A stretch of 64,000 nucleotides of DNA from Nansenia antarctica (lineage: Eukaryota > Chordata > Actinopteri > Argentiniformes > Microstomatidae): NCBI GenBank assembly GCA_963989245.1, contig OZ022354.1:2313532-2377531 (forward strand), given 5' to 3'. The position numbers were made by a program, and so were the translations under genes. This document shows positions 11,713 to 46,407 of this stretch, piece after piece (within the stretch, counting starts at the first letter, position 1; each line of letters opens with the position of its first letter). Below the pieces are notes generated by a model, which worked only from the letters and a program-made list of their open reading frames with translations, had not been told where the DNA came from and did not search any database.

Positions 11713-12180
11713 CATTTAGTTTTGCGCATATTTAATAAAATACTGTGGGCGAGGGGGCATGCACTCATGCAATGACATTTTTACCAAGTTACTGACACTG
11801 AAGTCACTGACGCTGTGGGGATGCTAAAATTGTCCTCATATGATAAACTCCACCATTCCCCCTGATTTTCTTTTACAACTTGAGTACTGAGTATAAGCAT
11901 TTGCCTGGTTAGTTGTCTTGATCAAACGTTACAAATGCAACTTACCGAGAAGCCACCCATCTCTTCCCTCTCCCGCTCACTTGGCTTAATTGAGCCGCTA
12001 TAATTGAGCCGCTATCACAGGGCGTAAATACAAAGTTCATTCTCAAGGTATTCTTTGGTATTTATAGACTTTAGTACGTACGCAATTTTAAACAAGCGCA
12101 GCCCGTTTTATAAATAATGCTTACGTCCGTTTAGAAAAATGTGCTTACATGCAAGTCAATATACTTATAAATGAGGCCCC
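11713..12180. mobile_element. PIF/Harbinger-type MITE copy B (right part)
   Basis: Continues the sequence interrupted by the LINE at 9750-11702 and ends with TATAAATGAGGCCCC, matching the right terminus of copies A and C. The flanking 3-mers of the composite (CAG, CTG) do not match, so its insertion history is unclear. Confidence 0.65.
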
Positions 12181-12512
12181 TGATCTCTCTCAAACTGAAC
12201 AAATTATCAAAATTAGTTTTGTGACACTTGATGGCAAATTATTTTTCCCTAAGATTTTTCTTAGTTGAAATAGGGTGATAATCCGGGCCAGATACTAACT
12301 AGTTGTGATATGACGTGCTCTGGCCACTATCAATGGTCTCTCCATGCTGCTCTCTTTCAAGCTGAAGAAATGATCAAAATTAGTTTTGTTAACGTATTTT
12401 CAAACAGCTTGTAAATCAGCGCCAATTATGTTTCCGATGTTACACAATAAGTGCTGGTCGGCCATTTTTTTACTTTAACCTCGATTACAACCGTTTAGTT
12501 CAGTAGAGTACA

Positions 12513-12766
12513 GACAAGCGCTTGTTCTTCCTCCGTCAGCTGAAGAGACTCCACATCAGTCGTCACATCCTGGTCCAGTTCTACAGGGCCGTCATAGAGA
12601 ACATCCTGGTCCAGTTCTACAGGGCCGTCATAGAGAGCATCCTGGTCCAGTTCTACAGGGCCGTCATAGAGAGCATCCTGGTCCAGTTCTACAGGGCCGT
12701 CATAGAGAGCATCCTAACATCCTCCATCACTGTCTGGTATGACTCTGCGTCTGCCTGATCCAAGGC
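12513..12766 (+). pseudogene. L2-like LINE C-terminal fragment with 36-bp in-frame tandem repeat
   Basis: The translation (FFLRQLKRLHISRHILVQF...) matches the C-terminal tail found in the 4842 LINE (VQFYTAIIES). A 36-bp unit coding for ILVQFYRAVIES is present four times (12567-12710) without breaking the frame. The fragment is preceded by a single CAGTAGAGTACAGAC unit, as at the other LINE, and is cut at 12766 by the retroviral LTR. Confidence 0.8.
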
Positions 12767-13409
12767 TGTAGTATATTTTACTTACACACACATGCATGGG
12801 TATATGGTATGGGCCTGTTCTCCTGACACACATGCATGGGTATATGGTATGGGCCTGTTCTCCTGACAAGGGGGGTTATGATGACACCTTGTAAACACAT
12901 CCTTTGTCTCAAGGGCCATATGTTCTTGCCTCAGGAAGTGCTGTCCATATATGGGCATTGTTAGAATGACTTCCTGTGAATCTGACTTGAACTTTAACCT
13001 GGAATAACTTTTAGGCCAGGTGACATCATTGTGGGGTCTCCTACTCTTCACACCTCAAGCATCTATACAGCATAGGTGAAAGTGGGCCGGAACGGTCCGG
13101 TGCTGCGTTCCGGCAAGACTTTCTGTGCCGGAACGCCGTTGGGGGAAGAGATGCAGCTGCCTGTCAATCAAAATCCGATTGCTGCAGAGTGCAGAAGCAA
13201 TCACGATTCACGATCCATAATTTCCAACAAGGAAACACATGGCTGACGTTATGTTTCCTTGCGTCTATTTTAATACCTTTGAAAAGGACATGTTAACCCG
13301 CTTTACAGTAGACGCGACGCGACGCGACGTGGTTGGGTGGGCAGCACTGGGCACTGAGACAGTCCGACCGGGATTACAGTCGCGCCGCGAGCTGCATGTA
13401 ACGTAGCAA

Positions 13410-14445
13410 TTATGGAAGCATATAGTGGTTCTGATTCTTTCAGACAATATTCAAATTCAAATGCAATTCTAATGATTTGCATTTTCATTTTCATGTACCT
13501 GATGTGCACATTCGCTGTCAATATTAAAATGATAATGCAAAGCCATTTTTTTTTTTTTATAAATTTGTTTTTCAGATTTTATCCCTTTTTCACCCAATTT
13601 GGTAGCCAATTTAACCCAACTTAGCATCCAATTATCCCCTGCCTATTGCATAGGATCCGCCGCACGACCCCGTGGCCGGCAGTCCCAGAAGAGGCCGCCA
13701 GGCAGACTAGGCTGACTGGCTCCTCGAGCCCAGTACCGTTATTCCGGCGCCCAGGGGGCGGTGTTGCGCGACGGATCCTAGTCCAGAAATACTCCTATAC
13801 CGCCCTCGGAAGCGGCCGGCCAATATGCCGCTTCCCGTGTGCCTCGGCCATATCTGGATCTGGCGAGCCGGGATACGAACCCCGGCCCCGGTGGGCAGCA
13901 TGCACTAGTGGCCAGTGCGTAGACCGCTACACCACCGCGGGGCAATGCAAAGCCATTTGACATTTAATTTTCAAAGTCATGCGCTGCTTTGTAGCTGACA
14001 AAATTCAAAAGTTCATTCTAATGTGAAAATTACTATGCAATCCCAAAATAGCATATTCATTTGCCACTTTTGCCTGCGTTATTTGAGTCAATATTCAAAT
14101 TGTAATGCAATAATGTGATACGCAATTGCATTTACATGTTCTAGTAAACACATCCGCTTTGTAGTTGACAATTCAAATGTTCATTCTAATGTGAAAATGA
14201 CTATGCAATCCCAAAATAGCATATTCATTTGCCACTTTTGCCTGCGTTATTTGAGTCAATATTCAAATTGTAATGCAATAATGTGATTAGCAATTGCATT
14301 TATATGTTCTAGGAAACACATCCGCTCATTAGAATTGCATTTGAATTTGAATATTGTCTGAAAGAATGCATGCAAAAGTGGAACATGCAAATGCAATCTC
14401 AAATTGCATTAACATTTGAATTAATTCCACTATATGCTTCCATAA
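13410..14445. mobile_element. Fold-back element with inverted TTATGGAAGCATATAGTGG termini
   Basis: The left end TTATGGAAGCATATAGTGG is mirrored at 14427-14445. Further shared blocks (CAGACAATATTCAAATTCAA) lie in opposite orientation. Inside, a block of about 165 bp (13985-14145, 14180-14320) is tandemly duplicated. There is no coding frame of note. A 4-bp GCAA may flank it. Confidence 0.6.
13549..13943 (-). mobile_element. tRNA-derived SINE, minus strand
   Basis: Read on the minus strand it starts with a tRNA-like head (A-box GGTGGTGTAGCGGTCTACG, B-box GGGGTTCGTATCCC). It ends about 395 bp later in a stretch containing AATTGGCTACCAAATTGGG and a poly-A tail. A perfect 15-bp target duplication AATGCAAAGCCATTT (13534-13548, 13944-13958) fixes both ends. 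Confidence 0.9.
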
Positions 14446-15349
14446 GCAAGCCGTGTTGCCAGATTGGGCTACTTTTGGTCACACTGGACGGGTGGATTCG
14501 ACAGCTTTTAGACTGGTTGGGCTGGAAATGGTCAATTCCATCTGGCAACCCTGGTAGCAAAATATGTGCATACGTATCTGGTAGCCTACTGGTACTTTCA
14601 AATCGCATCGTATTATTATTATTATTATTAATAATTACAATTTACAATACAAATACAACAATTGGGGGTCCCTCAAAGAAAATGTGGGCGCACTGCGCGC
14701 GCACAACATCAACCTCCAAGGCTTGATTCTGACCCAGGAAAAACCCTGGTATGTACTGTATAACATGATAGCCATCTATGAGCAATGCACTGTATATAAG
14801 ATGATGACCAAGGGTCTTTCTGCTGCTGACCAAGGGGTTGAGTTCACTTGATGAGGCCCAATTTTGTTTTAGACTCTGTAGGCTACTGTATTTGTTTATT
14901 AAGACTTAAGATATATTATCAGAATTTCTCTTGTTTTATCAAATGTTCCAATTATTTTCATTTCTTGTGCTGGTTTAAAATTGCAGGAAACTAGCACAAA
15001 TAATTGTGTGGGAGAGAGGGGCCGCCGCTACCAAAACGTGCACAGTGTTGGGTCGCTCCACCACCAAAAACTCTCACTCCAAACTTTTGGTGAAACTTGG
15101 CAACCCTAAAGTGTTTCTAATTTCGACACCAACACCACGATGTGTGTGTTCAGGGATGCATGAAGATGGGGGCAGGAGGAGAACAATATGAAACGATGAA
15201 GGTTGGGGTAGTAGCCTATAGTTCCTGTAAGAAACTCAAACCACTTTCACCCCTGCTATACAGTGAAGGTGATAGGCCATTGTTGTAGTTGTATTTACAT
15301 ACTATTGTTTATAAATAAGTGTGTGGGCCCAGGGGGCTCGCTCTCTCAG

Positions 15350-15458
<109 letters not shown>

Positions 15459-15567
15459 CCAGACCAGAATCCAGCTCAACATTTTTGTACCTGTGTTTAA
15501 ATAAATAGTCTTAAACTCAGAATTGATTCTTTGATTCATAACCAACAATAGAAATCCACTACATAAA

Positions 15568-15585
15568 TGGCGAGCCAGAAATCCA
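15568..15585 (+). other. Candidate retroviral primer-binding site
   Basis: TGG begins 5 bases after the LTR end. TGGCGAGCCAG would pair with the 3' end of a tRNA-Arg (ACG type, from memory), and CCAGGAGTC follows after a short interruption. The assignment to arginine is an inference. Confidence 0.5.
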
Positions 15586-17863
15586 GGAGTCTATAAATAG
15601 GAAAGGAGTTTGAAGACCATCAGCTGGAAACCACGACACCAAACAGGTAAAGGAAAAAAAAGCTATTTTCTCTTTAAACCGGTAGGGTGCGCGTGCGCAA
15701 TAGCTGTGATTTTCAAACATTTCTTTGAGGCTAAAGAACCTTATTAAGTAATCTTGTTGGAATAGAAACAATAATCTTTCATAATCTTTCATAATAGCTG
15801 GTGATGAGAGCCGGGTTAGGTAACCCGTATTTGTAAATATATTATTCGATTTGTACGGTATTGAGTGATTTGATTTGTATGGTAGGCCTATTATGGAATA
15901 TCGTGTGTGTGTGTAAAATTCGGTATTAGAGGAAGACGTACTCTAATAGTGTCTATATGAGAAGTGTAGACTGCCAAAAACAAACTGATAAAGACGTTTT
16001 GAAGTGGACTGGTATATTATTGATTGTAAGTGTGTTGGATCAGAAAAGAGTCTGATTATTGTGATATTGTGTTTATGGAATATGAATTCCTAATTTGATA
16101 AAGTGTAACTGGATTATGAAATCCTATTTGTAAGTAAGAGCATTAATTGAAGTAGATTAAGAAATCGATTCTTCAAATCTGTGGCCTACAAGTGTGTTTT
16201 AGACCTCATTGTCTTTTGTGAGTGGAGAAAAGACACGTGGACACACAGAGGCCTTTCACAATCTCTAGGAAGAGAAAAACTGTGAAAACGTGAAAAGCAC
16301 GCATTGTAGAATATTTGAATGAGATTTAATTTGGTGACTGATTGTTTAACTACATTGAAAGATAATCTTGGGATTGCTGTGTCGTGACTATATTGTAAAA
16401 GCAAAGTCGTGTTAAGATAGATTGATTAATCTAAGAGTCCAGAGGCCGCGGTTTTCTTCAGAGGCGGTAAGTAAGACAAAGGATGTTAAATTGACCCCCC
16501 TGCCTTCTCCCCCCCTTTGTCCTCTTCGTTTTCAAATACACGCGCGTTCACACACACACGCGCACATTCATTCATAAATCCATTCACATAGATTGTAGTA
16601 TTTATAAAGATAAAGTGAATTGATCATCGGGGTATTTTAAATAGTTTAAAGATATTTGTTAACATTCATTCACGAGCCCGAGTAGAAGTGTGCGCATGCG
16701 CATTGAAGGCACGAAGCGCGCACACGGATAGAGCGCACTTTATTCAAAGAGTATACCCTTTCTTTCATTTCAACCCCTCCCTGCGATAAAGTTGTGATCG
16801 CTGAATCACGAAAGTTTAAGCATTGTTTGTTAGAAGTAAAAGATAGATTGTGAGCTTTTGATAGATTCAAAGGAAAAGAGGCCATTCGTGCGTGAGCCAC
16901 AGGGCTGCTGCCTCCGTGAGCCGAGCACAGCAGGACAATTTATCACAACCCCATAAAACAGCTCTGTGACTGTGTGCTTGCTTGCAGAATGTTGATGAAA
17001 TAATCCTTTACATTCATAAACTGATGTTTGTAAATGACTGTTGAATATTGCATTACGGTACTTGTTTAATTACTAATTGGTTAAAATAAAAATTCAGATC
17101 ATTCATTGTCTGTTTCACAAAACAATTGATTGATTCCACAGGTCAATCAATGTCTGTGACTATCTAATGAAAACCATTCTGAATAATCATTCTTTTGTTT
17201 GATATAACAGCTAAATTGACTCCACAGGTATTAAATCAATGTACTGTATATGATTGTATAATGAATAATAACTATAACTAACTAATCATTCATTCCTTTC
17301 ACTTAACCGTTGATTTATTCTACAGGTTGTAATTAATATTTGTAATTTGCATCTTTTATTTTAGCTATTTCATTTCCACAGCTTTTGATTAAGAAATAGC
17401 AGAATAGTTCATATTGATAATTAAGCAGTAGACGGGTTTTTTGTAAATCAGTGAATACTTGGGGAGTGACCAGGCTTTGTAATTTAATAATTGTGTTGAC
17501 CAGAACTGTAATTCGTATTGAATGAGTAATTAAGTGACATATATTCATAAACAATTAGGAAAAAAAAAATAAGTATAAAAAACACACACATAGATTACAT
17601 TTAAGTTAAACACACACATAGATTACATTTAAGTTAAACACACACATAGATTACATTTAAGTTAATAATACACAATACCACTGAAACATAAGGGGCAAAT
17701 CCGTTGTTCTGAGTTGTAGTGTTCTGTGTGGACAGTTGATACAGTTAAATTGGACTAGCATTTATTTGGCTAACAAGGCAATAAAGAAGGTGGGTTGTAA
17801 GAAAAGTACACCTTATCCTATTTTATAGTATATTTTCAGCATTTAGAAACCCATCAACTTAAA
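15586..17863 (+). other. Retroviral leader between primer-binding site and gag
   Basis: About 2.3 kb without a long ORF, unusually long for a retroviral leader. It includes three tandem copies of a unit of about 29 bp with CACACATAGATTACATTTAAG (17578-17665). It may contain later insertions that I could not delimit. No gene was seen. Confidence 0.5.
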
Positions 17864-19286
17864 ATGGGGGCAGATAAGATGGTAAAGACTATTAGTGAGA
17901 ATGGTAGTATATTGTCTACTACGCTATCTCCCTTGGCTGTTGTAGAAAAAATGAATCCTCTTGTTAAAATAATTAGCAAAATGTCAACCAAATGGAATAT
18001 TCGTTGGGCAGACATTGAACAACCGTGGCCAAAGGAAGGCACCTTCGACTTACAAGTTATTGCAACTTTAGAGGTACTTATTGGGACTTCTAAAGGAAAC
18101 CAAAAAAAGGCAAAGTATAGATCAGAAAAACGCTGAGTATAGATCAGAAGAATTGGCCAAAACACTGGAAGAGAAATTGAACATTCCATTCACACAAATG
18201 TGTCCTGTCTCCAGTCCCCCTCCATATGCACTGGAGGACAATTCCCAGAAGAAGGAAAAGGAGCCATGGGGAAAAGGGGAGGACAAGAGTGACAAGGAAG
18301 ATGGCAGCGAAGACTCAAGTGATGACGGCAATGCAGATGGAGGCTACAACGCCCAGGTCAGGAAGATGATAGCCACAGCCGAAAAGAAAGGTGGGAGAAG
18401 ACGCCAAGAGAAAGCGGAAAGAGAGGAAGAAAGACACCACAGACGGCTGAAGGAGCAACGAGAAAGGGAGGAAGAGGAAGATTGTCATCAAATGTCATCA
18501 AATACATTCAAGAACTGTCCAGTGCTGGTTCGGGGAAACAAATTAGAATATAGACCTTGGAACCATACAGATCTGTCTGAAGTGATAGAGAAACTCCCCG
18601 TCCTGGAGGATGGTGGCCACCCGTGGACTACTGAGGTAGACGTGAGACTGACAGGAACGCAAGCAGCAATGGGTGACCTGAAAAGACTCTTAGCTTCTAT
18701 TGCAGGATTGGATACAATGCAGGAAATATTGATGAAGGCAGGACTTCATAAATATATCAATAGCTCAGTCTATGACCCAGAGCTCTTCGCAGCAAACAGA
18801 GGCAGGCTGTGGAAGGCAATCAGGGAAACTTACCCTACTCACGTTCACCCAGACAATATAATTGTGAAGCCACTAGGGGGAGATGAGAATCCCAGAGGAT
18901 TTGTTGCCCGTGTGCACACTCAATGGAGAAGTGTAACAGGGAAGGATGCTGAAAATAATCCTCCCCAGTCATACCCACAGGGGCCACAAGGGGGGTATCC
19001 TGCTACTTACCAGCCATACCCCCAGGGGCCACCCGGGGTGCAAGCGGTTCCATACCAGCCATACACACAGCCTGGCCAAGGACCACCACCAGTGGGATGG
19101 ACAGGAGCAGTGAGGAAGACTCTAGGGCCATGCTTCCAATGCGGCCAGTATGGACATCTAGCCCGTACCTGCTACAAGAGGCCCCAGGAGGGCGCAGGGG
19201 GGAGACAAAGAGGAGGATATTGGCCTCCTGCTGCACCTGCTCCAGGAGTGGTGAACCCCTACGGAGGCCCAGCAGCTGGGCTATAG
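17864..19286 (+). pseudogene. Endogenous retrovirus gag, frameshifted once
   Basis: Two overlapping frames cover gag: 17864-18136 (starts MGADKM, a possible myristoylation signal for matrix) and 18081-19286. The shift coincides with a near-duplicate AGTATAGATCAGAA at about 18114 and 18138. In order I see a matrix-like N-terminus, a PPPY late-domain motif (about 18217), a charged Lys/Glu-rich linker, a capsid-like region from about 18515, a Pro/Gln/Gly-rich stretch, and one nucleocapsid zinc knuckle CFQCGQYGHLARTC (about 19132-19173). It ends in TAG at 19284-19286. The type resembles gamma/epsilon-like fish retroviruses. This is an old genomic copy, inactive as it stands. Confidence 0.82.
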
Positions 19287-20309
19287 GGGTGGCCGGAAGA
19301 TCCGAGTGGGAGGTGCCAGCTGGTGGTGACAAACAGGCCTGAAGACGAACCTACAATATGGGTGTCGGTCAATCAACGTCCATTAGAATTAATGGTGGAC
19401 AGTGGAGCGGCCTATACCTGTCTGAAGCCTGAAGACGCCACGCACCTTCCTATGTCTGGAAAATATGTGAAGACAATCGGATTTGAGGGAATTAAACAGC
19501 TGATTCCTACTACTGAGCTTGTAAACTTAGAGTACAAGGGACAGAGAGCAACTCTGCCAATACTTGTGTCAGAACACACACCAATAGGGCTGCTAGGGAG
19601 AGATGCTCTATGCCAATTGAACTGTACAGTGAAATGCACACCTGACGGCTGTCAGGTGACGGTGCCATCAGAATACAGACAGCTGTCTGTCATGATGGAC
19701 AACAACGCATCCATGGTGTATTGGGTGGGAGGGCTTAGCCCAGACCTAATGGAACCAGCAAGGATGTGGGACAATTACATCCTGGCAAACATGTCAGGGG
19801 CCAGACGGCCTACTGATCCATTACATTGTACACTCCAGTATTTTAGAAATGCTGCAGATGCAAACCCAGATGAGTGGCTGAAGCATCAGCCAAAACAGGT
19901 ACAGCTTAGCACAAGTTGTATAATCCTAGGCCCTCAGGGAGTGGCTATGAAGATAAACAGTGACACTTATCTAGATCAGGAGCATAAGGTTGAGGGTAGC
20001 ATCCCACATGTGACACTTATGATATCTGAACATTATGAGCAGAAGCATTTAGGGGCAATGATGGCAGACTCAGAGAGAGCCAGATTTGAAGAAAACCCTG
20101 CTATCTGGAAGAGCAGTGATGGACAGTTTACAAAACTGATGATCTCTGCTCAAGGAATGGGACATAATGTATGCTCTTTTAACCCTCTGCTTATATGTAC
20201 CCTCCTTTTAACCGCCTATGGTTACAATATATGCTCAATGTATGCTCAAATGTATTGTTACAATACAATGTATGCTCTTTTAACCCCCTATGTTATGCCC
20301 TTAAGCTAA
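19287..20309 (+). pseudogene. Endogenous retrovirus protease plus 2H-phosphoesterase-like region; polymerase missing
   Basis: This lies in the same reading frame as gag, separated only by the TAG at 19284-19286 (an open frame with no stop until 20307-20309). That fits the stop-readthrough layout of gamma/epsilon-type retroviruses. An aspartic protease is evident from LMVDSGAAYTCL (about 19389-19424) and LLGRDALCQL. About 140 residues after the protease DSG come PLHCTLQYF and, 61 residues later, IPHVTLMIS. Two H-x-T motifs, each within hydrophobic strands, are the signature layout of 2H phosphoesterases. Retroviral coding ends near 20160. The last ~50 codons are low-complexity TATGCTC repeats. 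No reverse transcriptase, RNase H, integrase or env follows. The 2H call is inference. Confidence 0.7.
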
Positions 20310-20420
20310 ATGCTTGTCCTGTCTACTTTTTTGTGCCTAGGTCTACCTATATTTTATCTTTTAAATGTACTTTTTTCCTCCAGGGAGCCGTATACAACAT
20401 CATGGCAATGGCATAGGGAC
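20160..20420. other. Sequence after the truncated provirus
   Basis: Contains imperfect repeats of ATGTATGCTCTTTTAACC, then a pyrimidine-rich run ending TTTTTTCCTCCAG at about 20382 that resembles a splice acceptor. Whether this is a deletion scar or an exon junction cannot be decided. Confidence 0.4.
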
Positions 20421-20488
20421 TGCGGATGAAAACTTCGAATTCCGACGTGACATTGGGGTAGCTCGTTCTGATAGCGCAGGGGTGCGCC

Positions 20489-20704
20489 TGTTATGTGCAC
20501 CTGTCGGGGCTTCTCTCGGGATTATTCCATTTTGAATTGGAAACCCTATGGTTACCCTAACCCTAACCTTAACCCTAACCCTAACCCTAACCCTAACCCT
20601 AACCTTAACCCTAACCCTAACCCTAAATGTGGCCTAACTAATTAATGCAAGTGCAATTCAAAATGGAATAATCCCGAGAGAAGCCCCGACAGGCGCACAT
20701 AACA
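20489..20704. repeat. Inverted repeat enclosing telomere-type (CCCTAA)n
   Basis: Arms of about 51 bp (20489-20539, 20654-20704) share GGGGCTTCTCTCGGGATTAT and are inverted. Between them lies a (CCCTAA)n tract with a few CCTTAA variants (20553-20627). It is probably a small DNA transposon carrying interstitial telomere-like repeats. Confidence 0.75.
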
Positions 20705-20934
20705 TAAACGTCGAATTCTGACGTCTGCCGTGTGAGACCAGGCTGATTAGAGTTAGTAGATTTGTGACAGCCCCCCAGTGTGTCTGAATTGGAGTCCTAC
20801 TATACTGTACTTCCAAATGGTTTAGCATGGGGGGTCAGCTTCAGTACTAGATTTGGGCCGAGGTCCAATAGTGTCCTACCTACAAAAGGTTTTGTACATA
20901 TAATCATTTTGTTCATATAATAATGTTTAGTATG

Positions 20935-21160
20935 ATTATGTATTTGTGTATGTTGTTTAAAAAAAAAAAAAAAAAACACAGTATGATTATGTATTTGTGT
21001 ATGTTGTTTTTTAAATAATAAAAAAATAAAAAATAAATAAAATAAAAAACTCTGACGGAAGCGGGGAACATAGAACCCTTTTTCGGAAGCGGGGAACATA
21101 GAACCCTTTTTTTTTTCTTCTAAGAAATCGGGTAACATAGGACCCGGGGAACATAGGGAT
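20935..21160. repeat. Short tandem duplications
   Basis: A GTATGATTATGTATTTGTGT block occurs twice around an A-tract (20929-21008). A CGGAAGCGGGGAACATAGAA block is then repeated two to three times (21056-21150). Confidence 0.7.
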
Positions 21161-21174
21161 GACCCCCCGAGGGG

Positions 21175-21446
21175 CCACCCTACTCTGCCCTCTCCCACTT
21201 CCAGACGAACGCCTACCCTATATTATAGCACTTGGCTTAATTTAGCCGCTATCACAGGGCGTTAATACAAACCTCATTCACCTGCGTTCATTTTACCTGC
21301 GTTGGTATTTATAGAAGGAAGCACTTACGCAACTTTAAACCATCTCAGCCCGTTTTATAAATAATGCTTACGTCCGTTTAGAAAAATGTGCTTACGTGAA
21401 AGTCAAAGATGACGTTCAAGTACTTTTTTTTAATAAATGAGGCCCC
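21175..21446. mobile_element. PIF/Harbinger-type MITE, copy C (5' truncated)
   Basis: Aligns by eye with the right part of copies A and B (CCACTTCCAGACGAACGCC, later CGTTTTATAAATAATGC) and ends AAATGAGGCCCC. The left terminus is missing. Confidence 0.75.
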
Positions 21447-21927
21447 AGGACAAAAACATCAAGACACTTGAACAGTTTCTTCCCCAAAGCCATAGCCCTT
21501 CTCAATAACTGCTGATCCTTTAGAGCCAAGTTAAAAACCCACCTCTTCGTCAATGATGTTCCCTAAGTCTACTGCCTATTTGTTGTAAATTGTATCCCTT
21601 GAGATGTTCGTTTAAGTAGTCTGTGTCTATTTGCTTTCTGTGTTCCTTGTCCTTGTCTTTATCTGTTCCTTTACCCGGGCTGCGCCCAGGGCCGATGTAA
21701 AAGTTGGATGGGGGGCGCATTATAAATAAAATTAACATTAACATTAACAGCTGATCATTGCACCTCGCACTTTACATGTTCTTGCACTTAGTTGTACAGT
21801 ACATTTATTAATAATATTCACTCATATTGGTACTGTATATTTTGTCTTGAGTAGCATGGTTGAATACCAAATCATATTCCTAGTGCACTGCACATGGCGA
21901 ATAAAGTTGATTTGAATTGAACAAGTC
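21447..21927 (+). mobile_element. LINE 3' end with a nested retroposon
   Basis: Host pieces (21447-21517 and 21750-21927) read as an L2-type 3' end finishing CGAATAAAGTTGATTTGAAT. A retroposon of about 230 bp with an (ATTAAC)n tail sits at 21518-21749, flanked by the duplication GCTGATC (21511-21517, 21750-21756). Confidence 0.65.
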
Positions 21928-21999
21928 TGAATCTGGCTGCCTCTGCTAGGAAACTAAAACGTGGTCGTCATTGGATCTTCCAGTAGAACAATGGTATAG

Positions 22000-22280
22000 A
22001 AAACATATGACAGGGTCTGGTGCAAAGGTCCTCAAGTAGGGCAAGGTTATTTTTATGTTTTTTACAGATTATGAAATTGCAGATTGTTTGTTTTCAAATA
22101 ATGTGTGATATATTGAAATCTGAAAATCGTTGAAGAAGATATGAATGTGGGTACACCTCAAACCAAATACCAGAGATCCCATCGCGTTTTTTAGCTAACC
22201 TAGAAGCTAAGAAGGAACATCACTATGAACATCTAACTGCATGTTAAGCACATCACAATATGCTGATACATCAACATGCT
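22000..22280. repeat. Dispersed repeat also found at 26380-26600 and 32260-32600
   Basis: Blocks such as TACAGATTATGAAATTGCAG and AACATGCTAAAAAAATGC have diverged relatives in the pogo-like element at 31652 and, inverted, in the hAT at 25844. The family is not identified. Confidence 0.5.
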
Positions 22281-22291
22281 AAAAAAATGCT

Positions 22292-22965
22292 TTTATTGTT
22301 TGTTTTGGTTTTTTAAAATCACTGAAAACACAATAGAAATGGGGGAAACAACAACAAGCATGGGATCTATCAGGTATGGTGAGCAGGTGGGAGAGGTTAT
22401 AGCACCACAAGACTAGACATCATCATCACTAGACATGTCACAGATGGGATAGAAACACTATCAACCATGTACAACCATATACCATGGTACCATGTAGAGA
22501 GAAGATTACACAAGCTGAAGAATAAAAAGCAAGGCCCACAGAAAACTGCTATATTAAGCTGCAAAAAGCTGACAGACATTGAATGTATCGAGCAGTGCTT
22601 CTTCCCCAGCATTGTGTAAAAACTAGATCAAAAACAAAATATGATATACATAAATATTACATTATCATGTAATCATGTTAAGCCCTATGCATTAAAAAAA
22701 AAACTTGAGGGTGGGGAACTCCAAAGAGCATCCTTCCACCATGTAAAATTACAGCAATAAATCTTTCAACCGCACTTTATTTTCACATTTTCATCTTTTC
22801 ACCAAATAGGACAAAAATAAATCATCATGTACACACCGTTTACAGAAAAGTATGACGAAAGAAACATCTAATGGATCTACTTAAAATCAGTCCAAAAGAG
22901 TAGCGGTGGAGGGTTGGATGGAGTGGACGAGTGTACTACATAGGGCAGGGAGGCCGCTGGGTAAC
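22292..22965 (-). other. srsf11: srsf11 3' UTR (probable extent)
   Basis: Minus-strand sequence after the TGA at 22966-22968. Candidate AATAAA signals lie at 22776-22781 and 22292-22297 (minus strand). Which one is used is unknown. Confidence 0.5.

Positions 22966-46407
<23,442 letters not shown>

Larger units (their letters stand above)
7400..12510. repeat. Composite repeat region around Harbinger-type copies
   Basis: Outside the SINE, MITEs and LINE, this stretch holds copies in both orientations of a repeat containing CCCAGAATATCACC and CTAACTAGTYRTGATATGA (7815-8030, 8265-8315, 12215-12330). The arms at 8100-8315 and 12365-12480 also correspond. It is probably an older large inverted-repeat element that was later invaded. 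No gene is visible apart from the LINE ORF. Confidence 0.5.
13071..15255. mobile_element. hAT-type transposon inserted in the LTR U3
   Basis: The ends are CATAGGTGAAAGTGG and CCACTTTCACCCCTG, flanked by a perfect 8-bp duplication CTATACAG (13063-13070 and 15256-15263), the hallmark of hAT. The interior has no transposase. It hosts a fold-back element (13410-14445), which contains a SINE (13549-13943). Confidence 0.85.

Noticed and set aside
20553..20627. True chromosome end
   Set aside because: The telomere-type tract is short, interstitial, has variant repeats and is flanked by inverted arms and genes on both sides.
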